Shown here piece by piece: positions 43,824-52,739 of a stretch of DNA of 64,000 nt. The stretch spans positions 124,001 to 188,000 of the forward strand of contig JAXMAF010000008.1 in the NCBI GenBank assembly GCA_046350555.1, given 5' to 3'. The first letter of the stretch is position 1. Each line of letters begins with the position of its first letter. Below the pieces are notes generated by a model. It did not search any database. It was not told where the DNA came from and was given only the letters and a program-made list of their open reading frames with translations. The translations under genes were made by a program, and so were the position numbers. The stretch comes from JAXMAF01 sp046350555. Its GTDB lineage: Bacteria > Planctomycetota > Phycisphaerae > Phycisphaerales > SM1A02.

Positions 43824-44759
43824 ATGCACAGCCTGCGCACACTCCTGAGTGGCATCGTCGACTACGCGGGCCTCTTTCCGCCCGCGAGGCTGGACATGGC
43901 GGCGACGGTGCGCAACTTCGCCGAGTACCGCGCCGGCCCCGACGCGTGGATGCTCGGGCGGCTGGTGGTGCCCGTGGGGCGGCTCGACGAGTTCGAACGA
44001 TGCGCGAAGCCGCTGCTCCCCGACGGCGATGACGACGAGGACGTCTGGATCGTGACGGCGCTGGCGGCCGCGGCGGAGGATCCGCAGCTCGAGGCGGATC
44101 TCGAGGCGATCGCCCGGTTCAACGACCGGCACGTCGCCGACGGCGAGGGCGCCGCGTTCATCGACACCGTCGAGCTCAAGGCGAGCTCCGCAGGGGCGAT
44201 CGACGCGGTCATCGACGGGTTGCCGGAGGAGATCTTCCCGTACTTCGAGCTGCCCATACAGGGCCCGGTCGGCGCCGCCGGCGACATCCGCGGCCTTGTC
44301 GCGGCGCTCGCGGGGGCCGAGGCGGGCGCGAAGGTGCGGACCGGAGGATTGACGCCCGACGCGTTCCCGAGCGTGGAGCAGATGGCGTCCTTCATCGCCG
44401 CGTGCGCCGCGGCCGACGTTCCGTTCAAGGCGACCGCGGGACTGCACCATCCGCTGCGCCACGAGTCGCGCGAGACGAACTGCCCGATGCACGGCTTCCT
44501 CAACGTCTTCGTCGCCGCGTGCCTCGCGTGGGCGGCGCGGCTCGATGCCCGCGACATCGCGTCGGTGCTGCGGAGCGAAACGGCGACCCCCTTCGTCTTC
44601 GACGAGGACGGGATCGAGGCGTTCGGCACCCGGGTCGCCGCCGAGCGCATCGCCGAGTGCCGCGAGCGATTCGCCCACTCGTTCGGCTCCTGCTCGTTCC
44701 TGGAGCCGCTGGCCGATCTTCGGGCCCTGAACCTCGTCGGGGCTGCGCACTCCGGGTGA
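43824..44759 (+). CDS. Conserved hypothetical protein upstream of fahA
   Basis: A 311-residue cytoplasmic protein with no signal or membrane segment. The start RTLLSGIVDYAGLFPPARLDM and the later block VPFKATAGLHHPLRH are its most distinctive parts. The alternating strand-helix pattern suggests a TIM barrel, and the second block looks like a barrel-end active-site loop with two His and an Arg. I do not recognise a named family. It ends 15 bases before the fumarylacetoacetase start, so both are probably on one transcript. This would link it to tyrosine or homogentisate breakdown, perhaps as the missing isomerase step or an accessory enzyme; that is speculation. Confidence 0.75.
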   Translation: MHSLRTLLSGIVDYAGLFPPARLDMAATVRNFAEYRAGPDAWMLGRLVVPVGRLDEFERCAKPLLPDGDDDEDVWIVTALAAAAEDPQLEADLEAIARFNDRHVADGEGAAFIDTVELKASSAGAIDAVIDGLPEEIFPYFELPIQGPVGAAGDIRGLVAALAGAEAGAKVRTGGLTPDAFPSVEQMASFIAACAAADVPFKATAGLHHPLRHESRETNCPMHGFLNVFVAACLAWAARLDARDIASVLRSETATPFVFDEDGIEAFGTRVAAERIAECRERFAHSFGSCSFLEPLADLRALNLVGAAHSG

Positions 44760-44774
44760 ACACTCCACACACGC

Positions 44775-46100
44775 ATGAACACGACTGATCCGCAGCTTCG
44801 AAGCTGGATCGAGGCCGCCAACGTCAAGGATGCCGACTTTCCGATCCAGGCGCTTCCTTGGGGCGCGTTTCGCCGCAAGGGCTCGCGCGAGGCGCCGCGC
44901 CTCGGCGTGCCCATCGGCGATCGCGTGCTCGAGGTGAAGAAGTGCGTGGAGGCCGGGCTGATGCGCGGCGTCGACACCGCGGTCGGCGAGGCGCTCTGCG
45001 CGCCGAACCTCAACGCGCTGCTGGCGCTCGGTCCGAAGGCGTGGACCGCGGCGCGCAGCGGCGTCAGCGAGCTGCTGAGCGCCGAATGCCCGCTGCTGCG
45101 AGACAGCAACCGGTGGAACAAGCGAGCCCTGGTGCGGCTCGACGCCGTCGACCTGGTCCTGCCGGTGGACATCGGCGACTACACGGACTTCTACGCGTCG
45201 CTGCACCATGCCACGAACGTCGGCTCGATGTTCCGCCCCGAACAGCCGCTGATGCCCAACTGGAAGCACATGCCCGTCGGCTATCACGGCCGGGCGAGCT
45301 CGATCGTGCTCGGCGGGAACGGACCTGGCGAATCCGCCGTCGTGCGCCGGCCGATGGGGCAGACGTGTCCGAAGGAGGGCGATCCACCGACGTTTGGGCC
45401 CACGAAGGCGCTCGACTACGAGCTCGAGGTCGGTTTCCTCATCGGGCCGGGCAACGCGTTGGGCACGCGAATCTCGGTCGACGACGCCAGGAACCACATC
45501 TTCGGCGTCGTCTTGGTCAACGATTGGTCCGCGCGGGACGTGCAGCGGTGGGAGTATCAGCCGCTCGGGCCATTCAACGCGAAGAACTTCGCGACGAGCG
45601 TGAGCCCGTGGGTGATGCCGCTGGAGGCCCTCGCTCCGTTCGAGACCGCGCCTCCCAAGCGGGCCAAGGGCGACCCCAAGCCGCTGGAATACCTGTCGTT
45701 CAAGGACGACTTCACCTTCGACATCAAGCTCGAGGTGCACCTGTCGAGCGCCGCGATGCGCGAGAAGGGCAAGGCGCCGATCCTGGTGAGCGCCACCAGC
45801 TTCAAGGAGCTCTACTGGACGATGTCGCAGATGGTCGCGCACCACACCTCGACCGGTTGCAACCTGCGTCCCGGCGACCTGCTCGCCAGCGGCACGGTCT
45901 CCGGCGCCGACGAGGACGAGCGGGGTTGCCTCATCGAGCGCACATGGCGCGGCGAGAAGCCGATCAAGCTTCCCGACGGCACGACCAGGAAGTACCTCGA
46001 GGATGGGGACGAGGTGATCATCAAGGGCCATTGCGCCAAGCGCGGCGCGACGCGCATCTCACTCGGCGAGTGCCGCGCGATCGTGCTTCCTGCGGAATAG
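44775..46100 (+). CDS. fahA: Fumarylacetoacetase (FahA)
   Basis: A 441-residue enzyme that hydrolyses fumarylacetoacetate to fumarate and acetoacetate, the last step of tyrosine breakdown. SLHHATNVGSMFRP and the PVGYHGRASS block are typical, as is the metal site around YELEVGFLIGPGN and VNDWSARDVQRWEYQPLGPF. C-terminal SGTVSGADEDERG also matches. Length equals the family norm (about 420-440). It is the second gene after a hypothetical protein; hmgA (dioxygenase) is convergent at 46912-48432 and hppD is at 50330. No maleylacetoacetate isomerase is in the window. Confidence 0.95.
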   Translation: MNTTDPQLRSWIEAANVKDADFPIQALPWGAFRRKGSREAPRLGVPIGDRVLEVKKCVEAGLMRGVDTAVGEALCAPNLNALLALGPKAWTAARSGVSELLSAECPLLRDSNRWNKRALVRLDAVDLVLPVDIGDYTDFYASLHHATNVGSMFRPEQPLMPNWKHMPVGYHGRASSIVLGGNGPGESAVVRRPMGQTCPKEGDPPTFGPTKALDYELEVGFLIGPGNALGTRISVDDARNHIFGVVLVNDWSARDVQRWEYQPLGPFNAKNFATSVSPWVMPLEALAPFETAPPKRAKGDPKPLEYLSFKDDFTFDIKLEVHLSSAAMREKGKAPILVSATSFKELYWTMSQMVAHHTSTGCNLRPGDLLASGTVSGADEDERGCLIERTWRGEKPIKLPDGTTRKYLEDGDEVIIKGHCAKRGATRISLGECRAIVLPAE

Positions 46101-46108
46101 TGGCGCAC

Positions 46109-46431
46109 GCGTCCGTCGCACGGCGCCCGCGCCCGCCTTGCCCGGCGCGGCGTACGAAGGCGAGTGTCGGCCCGGAGGGCCGAACGGAGCGCTCAACCAG
46201 CCCCAGTGCGTGCGTCGCACAGCGCCCGCGCCCGCTCAGCCCGCCGGGCCTTGCCCGGCGCGGCGTACGAAAGCGAGTGTCGGCCCGGAGGGCCGAACGG
46301 AGCGCTCAAACAGCCCCAGGCGTGCGTCGCACGGCGCCCGCGTCCGCCCAGCCCGCCGGGCCTCGCCCGGCGCGGCGTACGAAAGCGAGTGTCGGCCCGG
46401 AGGGCCGAACGGAGCGCTCAAACAAGCAAGC
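46109..46431 (+). repeat. Three tandem ~112-bp units with hairpins
   Basis: Units at about 46109-46207 (short, lacking about 13 bp), 46208-46319 and 46320-46431 are nearly identical. Each contains GCGTGCGTCGCAC, a CCGGGCC..GCCCGG hairpin and the palindrome TCGGCCCGGAGGGCCGA followed by ACGGAGCGCTCAA. They start 9 bases after the fahA stop. The units are open in several frames, but the array has no start signals and looks like DNA/RNA structure, perhaps a terminator or an mRNA-stabilising array. Confidence 0.85.
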
Positions 46432-46911
46432 GGACGGCCTTTCGACCGCCCGCCGCTCTCCTTCCTCCAAGAGGCCTCCCGAAGGTCCTGCGAGACACCT
46501 CTCGGATTCCGTCTCCCTGCCAGAAACGCCCTGCGGCTTCTTCCGACATCGCGCATGCACCAGTCATCGCGGGTTGCGCCGGTCATCGCGGGATGCCTTG
46601 GCGCAACGAAACACCGCCGGTCGCGGGCGACCGGCGGCGGGTGCGGCATGATCGGGTTCCGTCTCTGCGCGCAGGCTGCCAGTCATCCCGAGGCAACACA
46701 ACAACAACAACACGCGCAGTCGCGGTGGTGCGTGTCGGCCTGACGGGGAATGGCGAGTGGCGCGTGCATCAAGGTTCCTGCTTCCAGCGACAACTTCCGC
46801 AGGATGCCAACATGGTCGGGTGAACGCAAGCGAAATCGACGAAGAATCGAAGCCGTTCGCCGCACCCCGAAGCCGCTGCTGGCGCATCGGGGTCGGCACG
46901 GGGGCGATCGC
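46432..46911. other. Intergenic stretch between the fahA array and hmgA
   Basis: No gene is recognised. It contains short direct repeats GTCATCGCGGG (46563-46573 and 46582-46592), a strong hairpin (46614-46637), and a CAA triplet run (46697-46711). Confidence 0.5.
46614..46637 (-). terminator. GC-rich hairpin, possible hmgA terminator
   Basis: CCGCCGGTCG-CGGG-CGACCGGCGG is a 10-bp perfect stem with a 4-base loop. On the minus strand it is followed by TGTTTCGTT, a weak T tract. It lies about 275 bases downstream of the hmgA stop, between convergent genes, so it may end transcription from the right. Confidence 0.45.
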
Positions 46912-48432
46912 CTACCAGGTGTTGACCGGATCGTGCGTGGACTCGTCGCGGCGCTTGGCGGAGGGCTTCGTCGACGACGACTTGGCGGCCGAGGACTTCG
47001 CGATGTTGGACGCAGCGCGGGCGCCACTCCCGTTCGTCCGGGCTGGCTTGCCCGACCGGGACTTCTCCGACGAAGCAGCCCGGACGGAGCTGCCCGCGCC
47101 ACGCCTCGCGGCGCCGTTGCGCGCGGAGCCGTCCTCCGCGTGCGTGCCCGCGACGCTCACCGGGAAGTGCTCGCCCTGCCAGGAGGCGGGATAGTTGGGA
47201 TCGTCGATGTCCAGCGCCGCCTTCGTCGGGAAGAGCGGGCGGAACGTGTCGCACATCACGGCGAGCTCGTTGGTGAAGGTGGCGCCGATCGAGGCCTCCA
47301 CGGTGCCCGGGTGCGGACCGTGCGGGATGCCCTGCGGATGCAGCGTGAGCGACGCGACCTCGATGCCCTTGCGGGCCTTGTAGTTGCCTTCGACGTAGTA
47401 GAGCACCTCGTCGGAGTCGAGGTTGCTGTGGTTATATGGCACGACGATCGCCTGCGGATGGAAGTCCAGGAGGCGCGGGCAGAACGAGCAGATCACGAAG
47501 TTGTGCGCCTCGAACGTCTGGTGCGTCGGCGGCGGCAGGTGGTGCTTCCCGACGATCGGACTGAAGTCGTCGATGTTGAAGATGTATGGGTAGTAGCAGC
47601 CGTCCCACCCGACCGTGTCGAGCGGGTGATAGCTGTAGACGTACGAATGCACGCGGTCGCGGGCCTTGATCCGCACCTCGAAGTCGCCGCGCTCGTCGAA
47701 GGTGAGGGGAAGCTGCGGAAGCCGGAAGTCGCGCTCGCAGAAGGGTGCGTGCTCGAGAAGCTGCGCCGACTGCTTGGAGAGGTAGCGCGGCGGGGGGGCG
47801 ATGTGCGATCCGTTGGCCGTCTCGATCACGAGGAAGCGCGGACCCTGCTCGTCCGCGTCGACGGCGGTCCCGTTCGCGTGGCCGTTCGTCCGTCCGCCGG
47901 CATCACCGTTCGAGTGTCCGTGGCGGGATCGGTCGCGCCGCGCGGGCCGGTCGAACTGCATGCGGTAGACCACGCCCTTGGGAACGATGATGTAGTCCTT
48001 GGGCCCGAACCGGAGCGTCCCGAAGCTCGTGTGGAGCGTGCCGCGGCCGAAGTGGATGAAGATGCACTCGTCGCCCATCGCGTTCTTGTAGTGGTAGTCC
48101 ATCGCCTCCGTCGGCACGCAGACCGACATCTCGCAGTCGGCGTTGCCGAAGAGGATCACGCGCCCGGTCACCGGATCGCCGTGCGGCGCGACCTTCGCGG
48201 ACCGGAGGTGCCGCATGCGCATGACGTCCGTCTCGATGTACTCGGGCCGCGTCGAATAGAGCGTCTTCCACCCGGTCACCTGCGTCGGCGGATGGATGTG
48301 GTAGAGCGTGGAGGTCGGGCCCGAGAAGCCCTCGGTTCCGAAGACCTCCTCCGAGTAGAGCCCCCCGTCCGGCCGACGGAACTGGATGTGTCGCTTGGGG
48401 GGGATCTGGCCGAGCTTGGTGTAGAAAGGCAT
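46912..48432 (-). CDS. hmgA: Homogentisate 1,2-dioxygenase (HmgA)
   Basis: A 506-residue Fe(II) dioxygenase that opens the ring of homogentisate to maleylacetoacetate. The iron ligands H335, E342 and H371 lie in NHSN, SDEVLYYVEGN and HPQGIPHGPHPG, nearly the same positions as in the human enzyme. The active-site block DTVGWDGCYYPYIFNIDDFS is intact. Two unusual parts exist: an Arg/His/Gly/Asn-rich insertion at about 163-195 and a Ser/Ala/Lys/Arg-rich tail at about 431-506, beyond the usual end. ATG 48432 is preceded by a CGGAGCCCACCC leader. It is followed on the left by the repeat array. Confidence 0.95.
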   Translation of the reverse strand: MPFYTKLGQIPPKRHIQFRRPDGGLYSEEVFGTEGFSGPTSTLYHIHPPTQVTGWKTLYSTRPEYIETDVMRMRHLRSAKVAPHGDPVTGRVILFGNADCEMSVCVPTEAMDYHYKNAMGDECIFIHFGRGTLHTSFGTLRFGPKDYIIVPKGVVYRMQFDRPARRDRSRHGHSNGDAGGRTNGHANGTAVDADEQGPRFLVIETANGSHIAPPPRYLSKQSAQLLEHAPFCERDFRLPQLPLTFDERGDFEVRIKARDRVHSYVYSYHPLDTVGWDGCYYPYIFNIDDFSPIVGKHHLPPPTHQTFEAHNFVICSFCPRLLDFHPQAIVVPYNHSNLDSDEVLYYVEGNYKARKGIEVASLTLHPQGIPHGPHPGTVEASIGATFTNELAVMCDTFRPLFPTKAALDIDDPNYPASWQGEHFPVSVAGTHAEDGSARNGAARRGAGSSVRAASSEKSRSGKPARTNGSGARAASNIAKSSAAKSSSTKPSAKRRDESTHDPVNTW

Positions 48433-48456
48433 GGGTGGGCTCCGTGACGATCGAGT

Positions 48457-49779
48457 CTACGACTGCCGCGCCGGGGCGGCGCTCCCGACGCCCGGCGGCG
48501 GCTCGCGCCTGCCGTCGTTGACGAGGACCACCGTCCGCGTGGGGAGCGCCAGCTCGATTCCCGCCTCGCGGAAGCGGCGGAGGATCATCGCGTTGACGCG
48601 CTCGGCGTGGGCGAAGAAGGTCCACTGGTCCTGCACCGGCGGCTGGGTGCGCAGCGCGTACCAGTAGTAGGCCTTGACGTTAAGCGCATCCGCGGCGAAG
48701 GCCTCGAAGGCGACGCGAGGCGGGTGGTCGTCTCCATGCAGCTCGTGGGCGATCTCGGGGTCGGCGAGGATCGACCGCACGATCCGCACCGCCGTCTCGA
48801 CCTGCTCGGGCGGCGTGTCGGAAGCGATGCCCAGGTTCATCTCGCGCCGGATGAAGCCGCGCGCGGAGATGTTCTCGACCTTCGCGTCGGTGAACTTCAT
48901 GTTGGGCATCGTGATGAGATGTCCGGTCCCGGTCCGGATCTTCGTCGAGCGGAAGCCGATGTCCTCGACGGTGCCGTCGATCCCGTCGACGACGATCCGG
49001 TCGCCCACCGCGAACGGTCGATCGAGGAGGACGGTGAGCGAACCGAAGAGGTTCTTCACCGAGTCCTGCGCGGCCAGCGAGACCGCAAGCCCGGCGATGC
49101 CCAGGCCCGCGAGCCACGCGCTGATGTCGGCCCCGAAGATGTTCTCCGCGACGAACAGGATGAAGACGACGAGCAGGAAGATCCGCAGCGCCCTTCCCAC
49201 GAGCGGGACGACCTGGCTGTGCACCCGCGGATCGTCGGGGGCGATCACCCGGCGCAGGCCGACCTCGGCGAGGGCGACGAGACCCACCAGGAACCACGCG
49301 AAGGCGACCACGTTCAGCAGGGCGATCGTCTTGGCGACGACGTGGCCGATGCGCTCGCCGAGGAAGAGCCCCTGAAGGCCGAGTCCGAGGAGCGCCGTGA
49401 ACGCGGCCAGTCCGGCCGGCTTCGCCGCCGCCTCGACCACCAGGGCGATGACGTCCTGGTGGCGCCGATGCAGGCGCCGCGCGACGGCCTCGAGCGCGAC
49501 GCGCGCGAAGCGGGCAGCGAAGACGCCCGCAAGGATGCAGCCGAGGAGCATCGCCCAGCCGTGCCAGGGCGTGCGGTCGAACGTCGGCCCGACGACCTCG
49601 CCGATCTCCGTCGTGAGCTCGCCGAGCGATGCCGGGTGGTGCACGGAGGTGGCGCCGTTCACGGGAGGAGCCGCGGGGATCGTCGCGGGCGGGCCGGTCG
49701 GGGCGTCGCCCTGGACCGGGATCGAGGCGCCGGGCGCAATCGATGTGGCTTCGGTCGGGAGGGTCTGCATCGACGACAA
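48457..49779 (-). CDS. MscS-type mechanosensitive channel
   Basis: A 440-residue channel protein. Residues 1-60 are Pro/Ala/Thr-rich and may be a signal or disordered leader. Four to five membrane helices follow; the pore helix is GLGIAGLAVSLAAQDSVKNL, with Gly/Ala packing typical of MscS TM3. The beta domain with RPFAVGDRIVVDG and GTGHLITMPN follows, and then the alpha/beta cytoplasmic domain. It would release solutes on osmotic down-shock. It sits between hmgA (24 bases) and the dinB-like gene, and is unrelated to tyrosine breakdown. Start M1 or M4 (49770). Confidence 0.9.
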   Translation of the reverse strand: MSSMQTLPTEATSIAPGASIPVQGDAPTGPPATIPAAPPVNGATSVHHPASLGELTTEIGEVVGPTFDRTPWHGWAMLLGCILAGVFAARFARVALEAVARRLHRRHQDVIALVVEAAAKPAGLAAFTALLGLGLQGLFLGERIGHVVAKTIALLNVVAFAWFLVGLVALAEVGLRRVIAPDDPRVHSQVVPLVGRALRIFLLVVFILFVAENIFGADISAWLAGLGIAGLAVSLAAQDSVKNLFGSLTVLLDRPFAVGDRIVVDGIDGTVEDIGFRSTKIRTGTGHLITMPNMKFTDAKVENISARGFIRREMNLGIASDTPPEQVETAVRIVRSILADPEIAHELHGDDHPPRVAFEAFAADALNVKAYYWYALRTQPPVQDQWTFFAHAERVNAMILRRFREAGIELALPTRTVVLVNDGRREPPPGVGSAAPARQS

Positions 49780-49784
49780 GACCC

Positions 49785-50309
49785 TCAGGTGGCGGTCGCG
49801 CGCTTGAGCAGCGCGATCTGGCCCGCGTGGTAGATGTGGTGGGCCGCGATGCCGGAGATCAGTTGCGCGACGTTCACCGAGCCGCGGCCGAGGCGTTCGT
49901 CGAGTCGGCGCGGATCGAGGGCGGCGACGGCCGATCGCAGCGCGGCGTGCTCGCGCTCGAGGACGGCAAGGTCGTTGCGCCAGCGCCGGGCGTCGGCGGG
50001 TGGATCGCGCCGGAACCAGTTGGTTCCCCGTTCCGTCGCCGAAAGCTCGAACGAGCCGCGCTTGCCGCCCGCCAGCACGCGCCTCGCGGCATAGGTCCAG
50101 TATGCCGCGTGCAGCACCTGCTCATGGATGTTGTGCCGTCCCGCGAGGGGACGTCGCAGGGCGCGCTCGGCCGTCACGCCGCGAACCACGCCACGCAGGT
50201 TCGGACCGTGCCAGCTCCGCGCGTCGAAGGCGCTGTCGAGGATGGAGAGCAGCGCGGAAAGCCGGGCCTCCGCGGCGACCAGCTCGGCATCGTTCCGACG
50301 GGTGCCCAT
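49785..50309 (-). CDS. DinB-like four-helix protein
   Basis: A 174-residue all-helical protein of the DinB/YfiT type. Metal-site His residues fit HNIHEQVLHAAYW (about 62) and the C-terminal GIAAHHIYHAGQIALLK, the usual third His motif. Such proteins bind a divalent metal and act as thiol-dependent transferases or nucleases of unclear role. ATG 50309 is chosen because the frame upstream runs through the end of hppD. The stop is 5 bases before the start of the MscS gene, and it begins 20 bases after the hppD stop, so the run hppD-dinB-mscS-hmgA looks like one leftward transcript. Confidence 0.85.
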   Translation of the reverse strand: MGTRRNDAELVAAEARLSALLSILDSAFDARSWHGPNLRGVVRGVTAERALRRPLAGRHNIHEQVLHAAYWTYAARRVLAGGKRGSFELSATERGTNWFRRDPPADARRWRNDLAVLEREHAALRSAVAALDPRRLDERLGRGSVNVAQLISGIAAHHIYHAGQIALLKRATAT

Positions 50310-50329
50310 CGATGAGGTCCGGGTCCCGA

Positions 50330-51532
50330 TCACAGGTTGCCGCGCCGCGCCTGCTCGAGCTCGAGCGCCTCGAAGAGCGCCTTGAAGTTGCCCTTGCCGA
50401 AGCTCTGCGAGCCGCGGCGGCAGATGATCTCGAAGAAGAGCGTCGGGCGGTCCTGGAGCGGCTTGGTGAAGAGCTGAAGCAGGTACCCCTCGTCGTCGGA
50501 GTCGACCAGGATCCCGAGCTTGCGGACCTTGTCGTGGTCCTCCTTGACGGCCTCGTGGCCGTGCGCCCGCAGGGTGCCGTCCACGCGGTTCCAGACCTGC
50601 TGGTAGTACGCCTCGGGAATGGCGAGGAAGTCGACGCCGCGGCGCCGCAGCTCCGTGATCGAATGCAGCTCGTCGTCGGTGCGGAAGGCGAGGTGCTGCA
50701 CGCCGGGGACCTGGCCGGTGAAGTCGAGGTACTCCTGGACCTGGCTCTTGCGCTTGCCGTGCGCCGGCTCGTTGATGGGCATCTTGATGAGCTGGTTGCC
50801 GCTGGCCATCACCTTGCTCATGAGCGCGGAGTACTCCGTGGCGATGTCCTTGTCGTCGAAGTGCTTGAAGAGCTTGAACTCCAGCACGTTCTCGTACCAC
50901 GCGACCCAGTGGTTCATCTTGCCGAGCTCGACGTTGCCCACCAGGTGATCGACGAACTTGAGCCCGCAGGGATGCTCGCGGTTGTACTCGTTCAGCGAGA
51001 ACGACTCGACCTTCTGGAACCTCGGCATGAACGGGCCGCCCTGCTTGACGTTCGAGAGCGCGTACTGCCCGTGGCGGCTCACGAAGGAGTGGACGACCTC
51101 GCCATACGTCCGGACGCCCGCCATCACCACCGTGCCGCGCTCGTCCTTGAGCTCGATCGGCGCATACGCGCTCGCCCCGCCGTTGCGGATCGCCCGCTCG
51201 TACGCGGCCGTGGCGTCGAAGACGTTGAACGCCACGTCCTTCACGCCGTCGCCGTAGAGCGCGACGTGCGCCATCGAGGGATGGTCCTTCTCGAGGCCGG
51301 TCGTCAGGAGGATGCGGATGTTGCCCTGCGTGAGCAGGTAATGGGCGGCATCGCGGCTTCCCGTGGTGAGGTCGGCGACCTGCTCGACCTGGAAGCCGTA
51401 GCAGCTCGCGTAGAAGAAGGCGGCCTGCTTGGCGTTGCCGACGTAGAAGCGGACGTGGTCGACGTCGATGAGCTGAAGCGGATCGGTCTTCGAGCCGGTC
51501 GAGGTCGCCGCATGCGGGGTGGCGGTGGTCAT
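50330..51532 (-). CDS. hppD: 4-hydroxyphenylpyruvate dioxygenase (HppD)
   Basis: A 400-residue Fe(II) enzyme that turns 4-hydroxyphenylpyruvate into homogentisate. The vicinal-oxygen-chelate fold is complete with metal ligands H196 (KFVDHLVGN), H280 (GVQHLAFRTDD) and E368 (LFFEIICRR). FGKGNFKALFEALELEQ is the C-terminal gate helix. ATG 51532 has an AGGAGC ribosome site. It begins the leftward run through the DinB-like and MscS genes to hmgA. HppD and HmgA therefore share direction and probably promoter, while fahA is convergent. Confidence 0.95.
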   Translation of the reverse strand: MTTATPHAATSTGSKTDPLQLIDVDHVRFYVGNAKQAAFFYASCYGFQVEQVADLTTGSRDAAHYLLTQGNIRILLTTGLEKDHPSMAHVALYGDGVKDVAFNVFDATAAYERAIRNGGASAYAPIELKDERGTVVMAGVRTYGEVVHSFVSRHGQYALSNVKQGGPFMPRFQKVESFSLNEYNREHPCGLKFVDHLVGNVELGKMNHWVAWYENVLEFKLFKHFDDKDIATEYSALMSKVMASGNQLIKMPINEPAHGKRKSQVQEYLDFTGQVPGVQHLAFRTDDELHSITELRRRGVDFLAIPEAYYQQVWNRVDGTLRAHGHEAVKEDHDKVRKLGILVDSDDEGYLLQLFTKPLQDRPTLFFEIICRRGSQSFGKGNFKALFEALELEQARRGNL

Positions 51533-51684
51533 CGGGGAGTGCTCCTGAGGGCTCGATGATATCGCGCGACATGCCGCGGATCGCCCGGACGCGCGGCGGC
51601 GTTGGGTCGTCCCGCGCGCCCCGCCCGCCGGAGATCGCCGCCTTGCACACGGCGCGGCGCGCAGGCGATGATGCGCCAACCGCC

Positions 51685-52203
51685 ATGCACCGCCTGATTC
51701 AACCGCTCATCCGGGACATCGCCGACTTCCCCAGGTCCGGCATCGTCTTCAAGGACATCACGCCGCTCCTGGGCGATCCGGCGGGGCTCGCGCTGGCGGT
51801 GGAGCTCATGGCGAATCCGTTTCGCAAGTCGGACATCGAGGCGGTGGTGGGCGCCGAGAGCCGCGGCTTCATCTTCGGGACCGCCATCGCCCAGGCGCTC
51901 AGCGTCGGCTTCGTCCCGATCCGCAAGCCAGGCAAGCTGCCGGCGAAGCGCCTCTCGGTCGACTACGCCCTCGAATACGGAACGGACACGCTGGAGATCC
52001 ACGCCGACGCACTTCGGCGCGGCCAGCGCGTGCTCATGGTCGACGACCTGCTCGCCACCGGCGGAACGATGCGCGCGTGCGTGGAGCTCGTGCGACGCCT
52101 GGAGGCCGACATCGTCGGCGCCTCGTTCCTCATCGAGCTGGAGTTCCTCAACGGCCGGGAGGGGCTGAAGCCGGTGCGGGTCGAGAGCGTGGTCAAGTAC
52201 TGA
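51685..52203 (+). CDS. apt: Adenine phosphoribosyltransferase (Apt)
   Basis: A 172-residue type I phosphoribosyltransferase that makes AMP from adenine and PRPP. The PRPP loop is VLMVDDLLATGGT; the conserved N-terminal block is FPRSGIVFKDITPLL; VGAESRGFIFG and the RKPGKLP loop are also present. Length is typical. ATG 51685 is preferred because the fold begins about 15 residues later. It is divergent from hppD, with 152 bases between the starts that should hold both promoters. Confidence 0.95.
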   Translation: MHRLIQPLIRDIADFPRSGIVFKDITPLLGDPAGLALAVELMANPFRKSDIEAVVGAESRGFIFGTAIAQALSVGFVPIRKPGKLPAKRLSVDYALEYGTDTLEIHADALRRGQRVLMVDDLLATGGTMRACVELVRRLEADIVGASFLIELEFLNGREGLKPVRVESVVKY

Positions 52204-52246
52204 CGAGGCGGCCGGCGCCCGCGGTGCGTGCACGCCGCCTGCGCTC

Positions 52247-52283
52247 GGTTCAGGGATCAAGGTTCAAGGTTCAAGGTTCAGGG
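52247..52283 (+). repeat. GGTTCAA short tandem repeats
   Basis: GGTTCAGGGATCAA is followed by three GGTTCA(A) units. The repeat sits in the 120-base gap between apt and the GroES-like gene, 41 bases before the latter's ATG. No promoter or terminator is obvious. Confidence 0.8.
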
Positions 52284-52323
52284 TCCGCGCCCCCTCCGGA
52301 TTCCTCGCACCCTACAGTCGATC

Positions 52324-52653
52324 ATGCCAGCCCCCAAGGCCCGCTCAGCGTCCATCGAGACCGTCGAACCCATCGGCAAGCGGGTGCTCATCCGGAAGGA
52401 CGACGACAAGAAGATCACCAAGGTCGGCATCCACCTGCCCGACAAGATCGAGATCCCGACGCTGACCGGCCGCATCGTCGCGGTGAGCGCCGAGATCGCC
52501 AGCGACAGCAACTATCCGATCAGGCACTACGACAAGGTCCTCTTCAACCCGAAGCACGGCATTCCGGTGGATTTCGAAGGCGACAACCGCCTCTTCGTGG
52601 TTCCCATCGAGGACGTCGTCGCGGTCTTTCGGCGCGAGTCGGGCGAGTCGTAG
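52324..52653 (+). CDS. GroES-like co-chaperonin-fold protein
   Basis: A 109-residue protein that fits the GroES (Cpn10) fold: VEPIGKRVLIRKD at the start matches the first strand, GRIVAVSAEI and HYDKVLFNPKHG match the core strands, and IEDVVAVF the end. The mobile loop, which binds GroEL, is short and lacks the usual I-V-L triad: here it is KKITKVGIHLPD. Thus it may not be a partner of GroEL. No groL gene is next to it. ATG 52324 has no strong Shine-Dalgarno sequence. Confidence 0.75.
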   Translation: MPAPKARSASIETVEPIGKRVLIRKDDDKKITKVGIHLPDKIEIPTLTGRIVAVSAEIASDSNYPIRHYDKVLFNPKHGIPVDFEGDNRLFVVPIEDVVAVFRRESGES

Positions 52654-52739
52654 GACGCGGTCGTCGGATCCATCATGCGGAGCGCAACACGGCCTCCGCA
52701 CCAGGCGACCTCCGCCCGAGTCATCCTCGCGAGCACCTC

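Noticed and set aside
46109..46431. CRISPR array
   Set aside because: Only three units, each over 110 bp, no spacers and no cas genes in the window.
46109..46823. Open frames running through the tandem units after fahA
   Set aside because: The predicted peptides repeat exactly with the DNA units in more than one frame and have no start signals; the DNA hairpins explain the conservation better.
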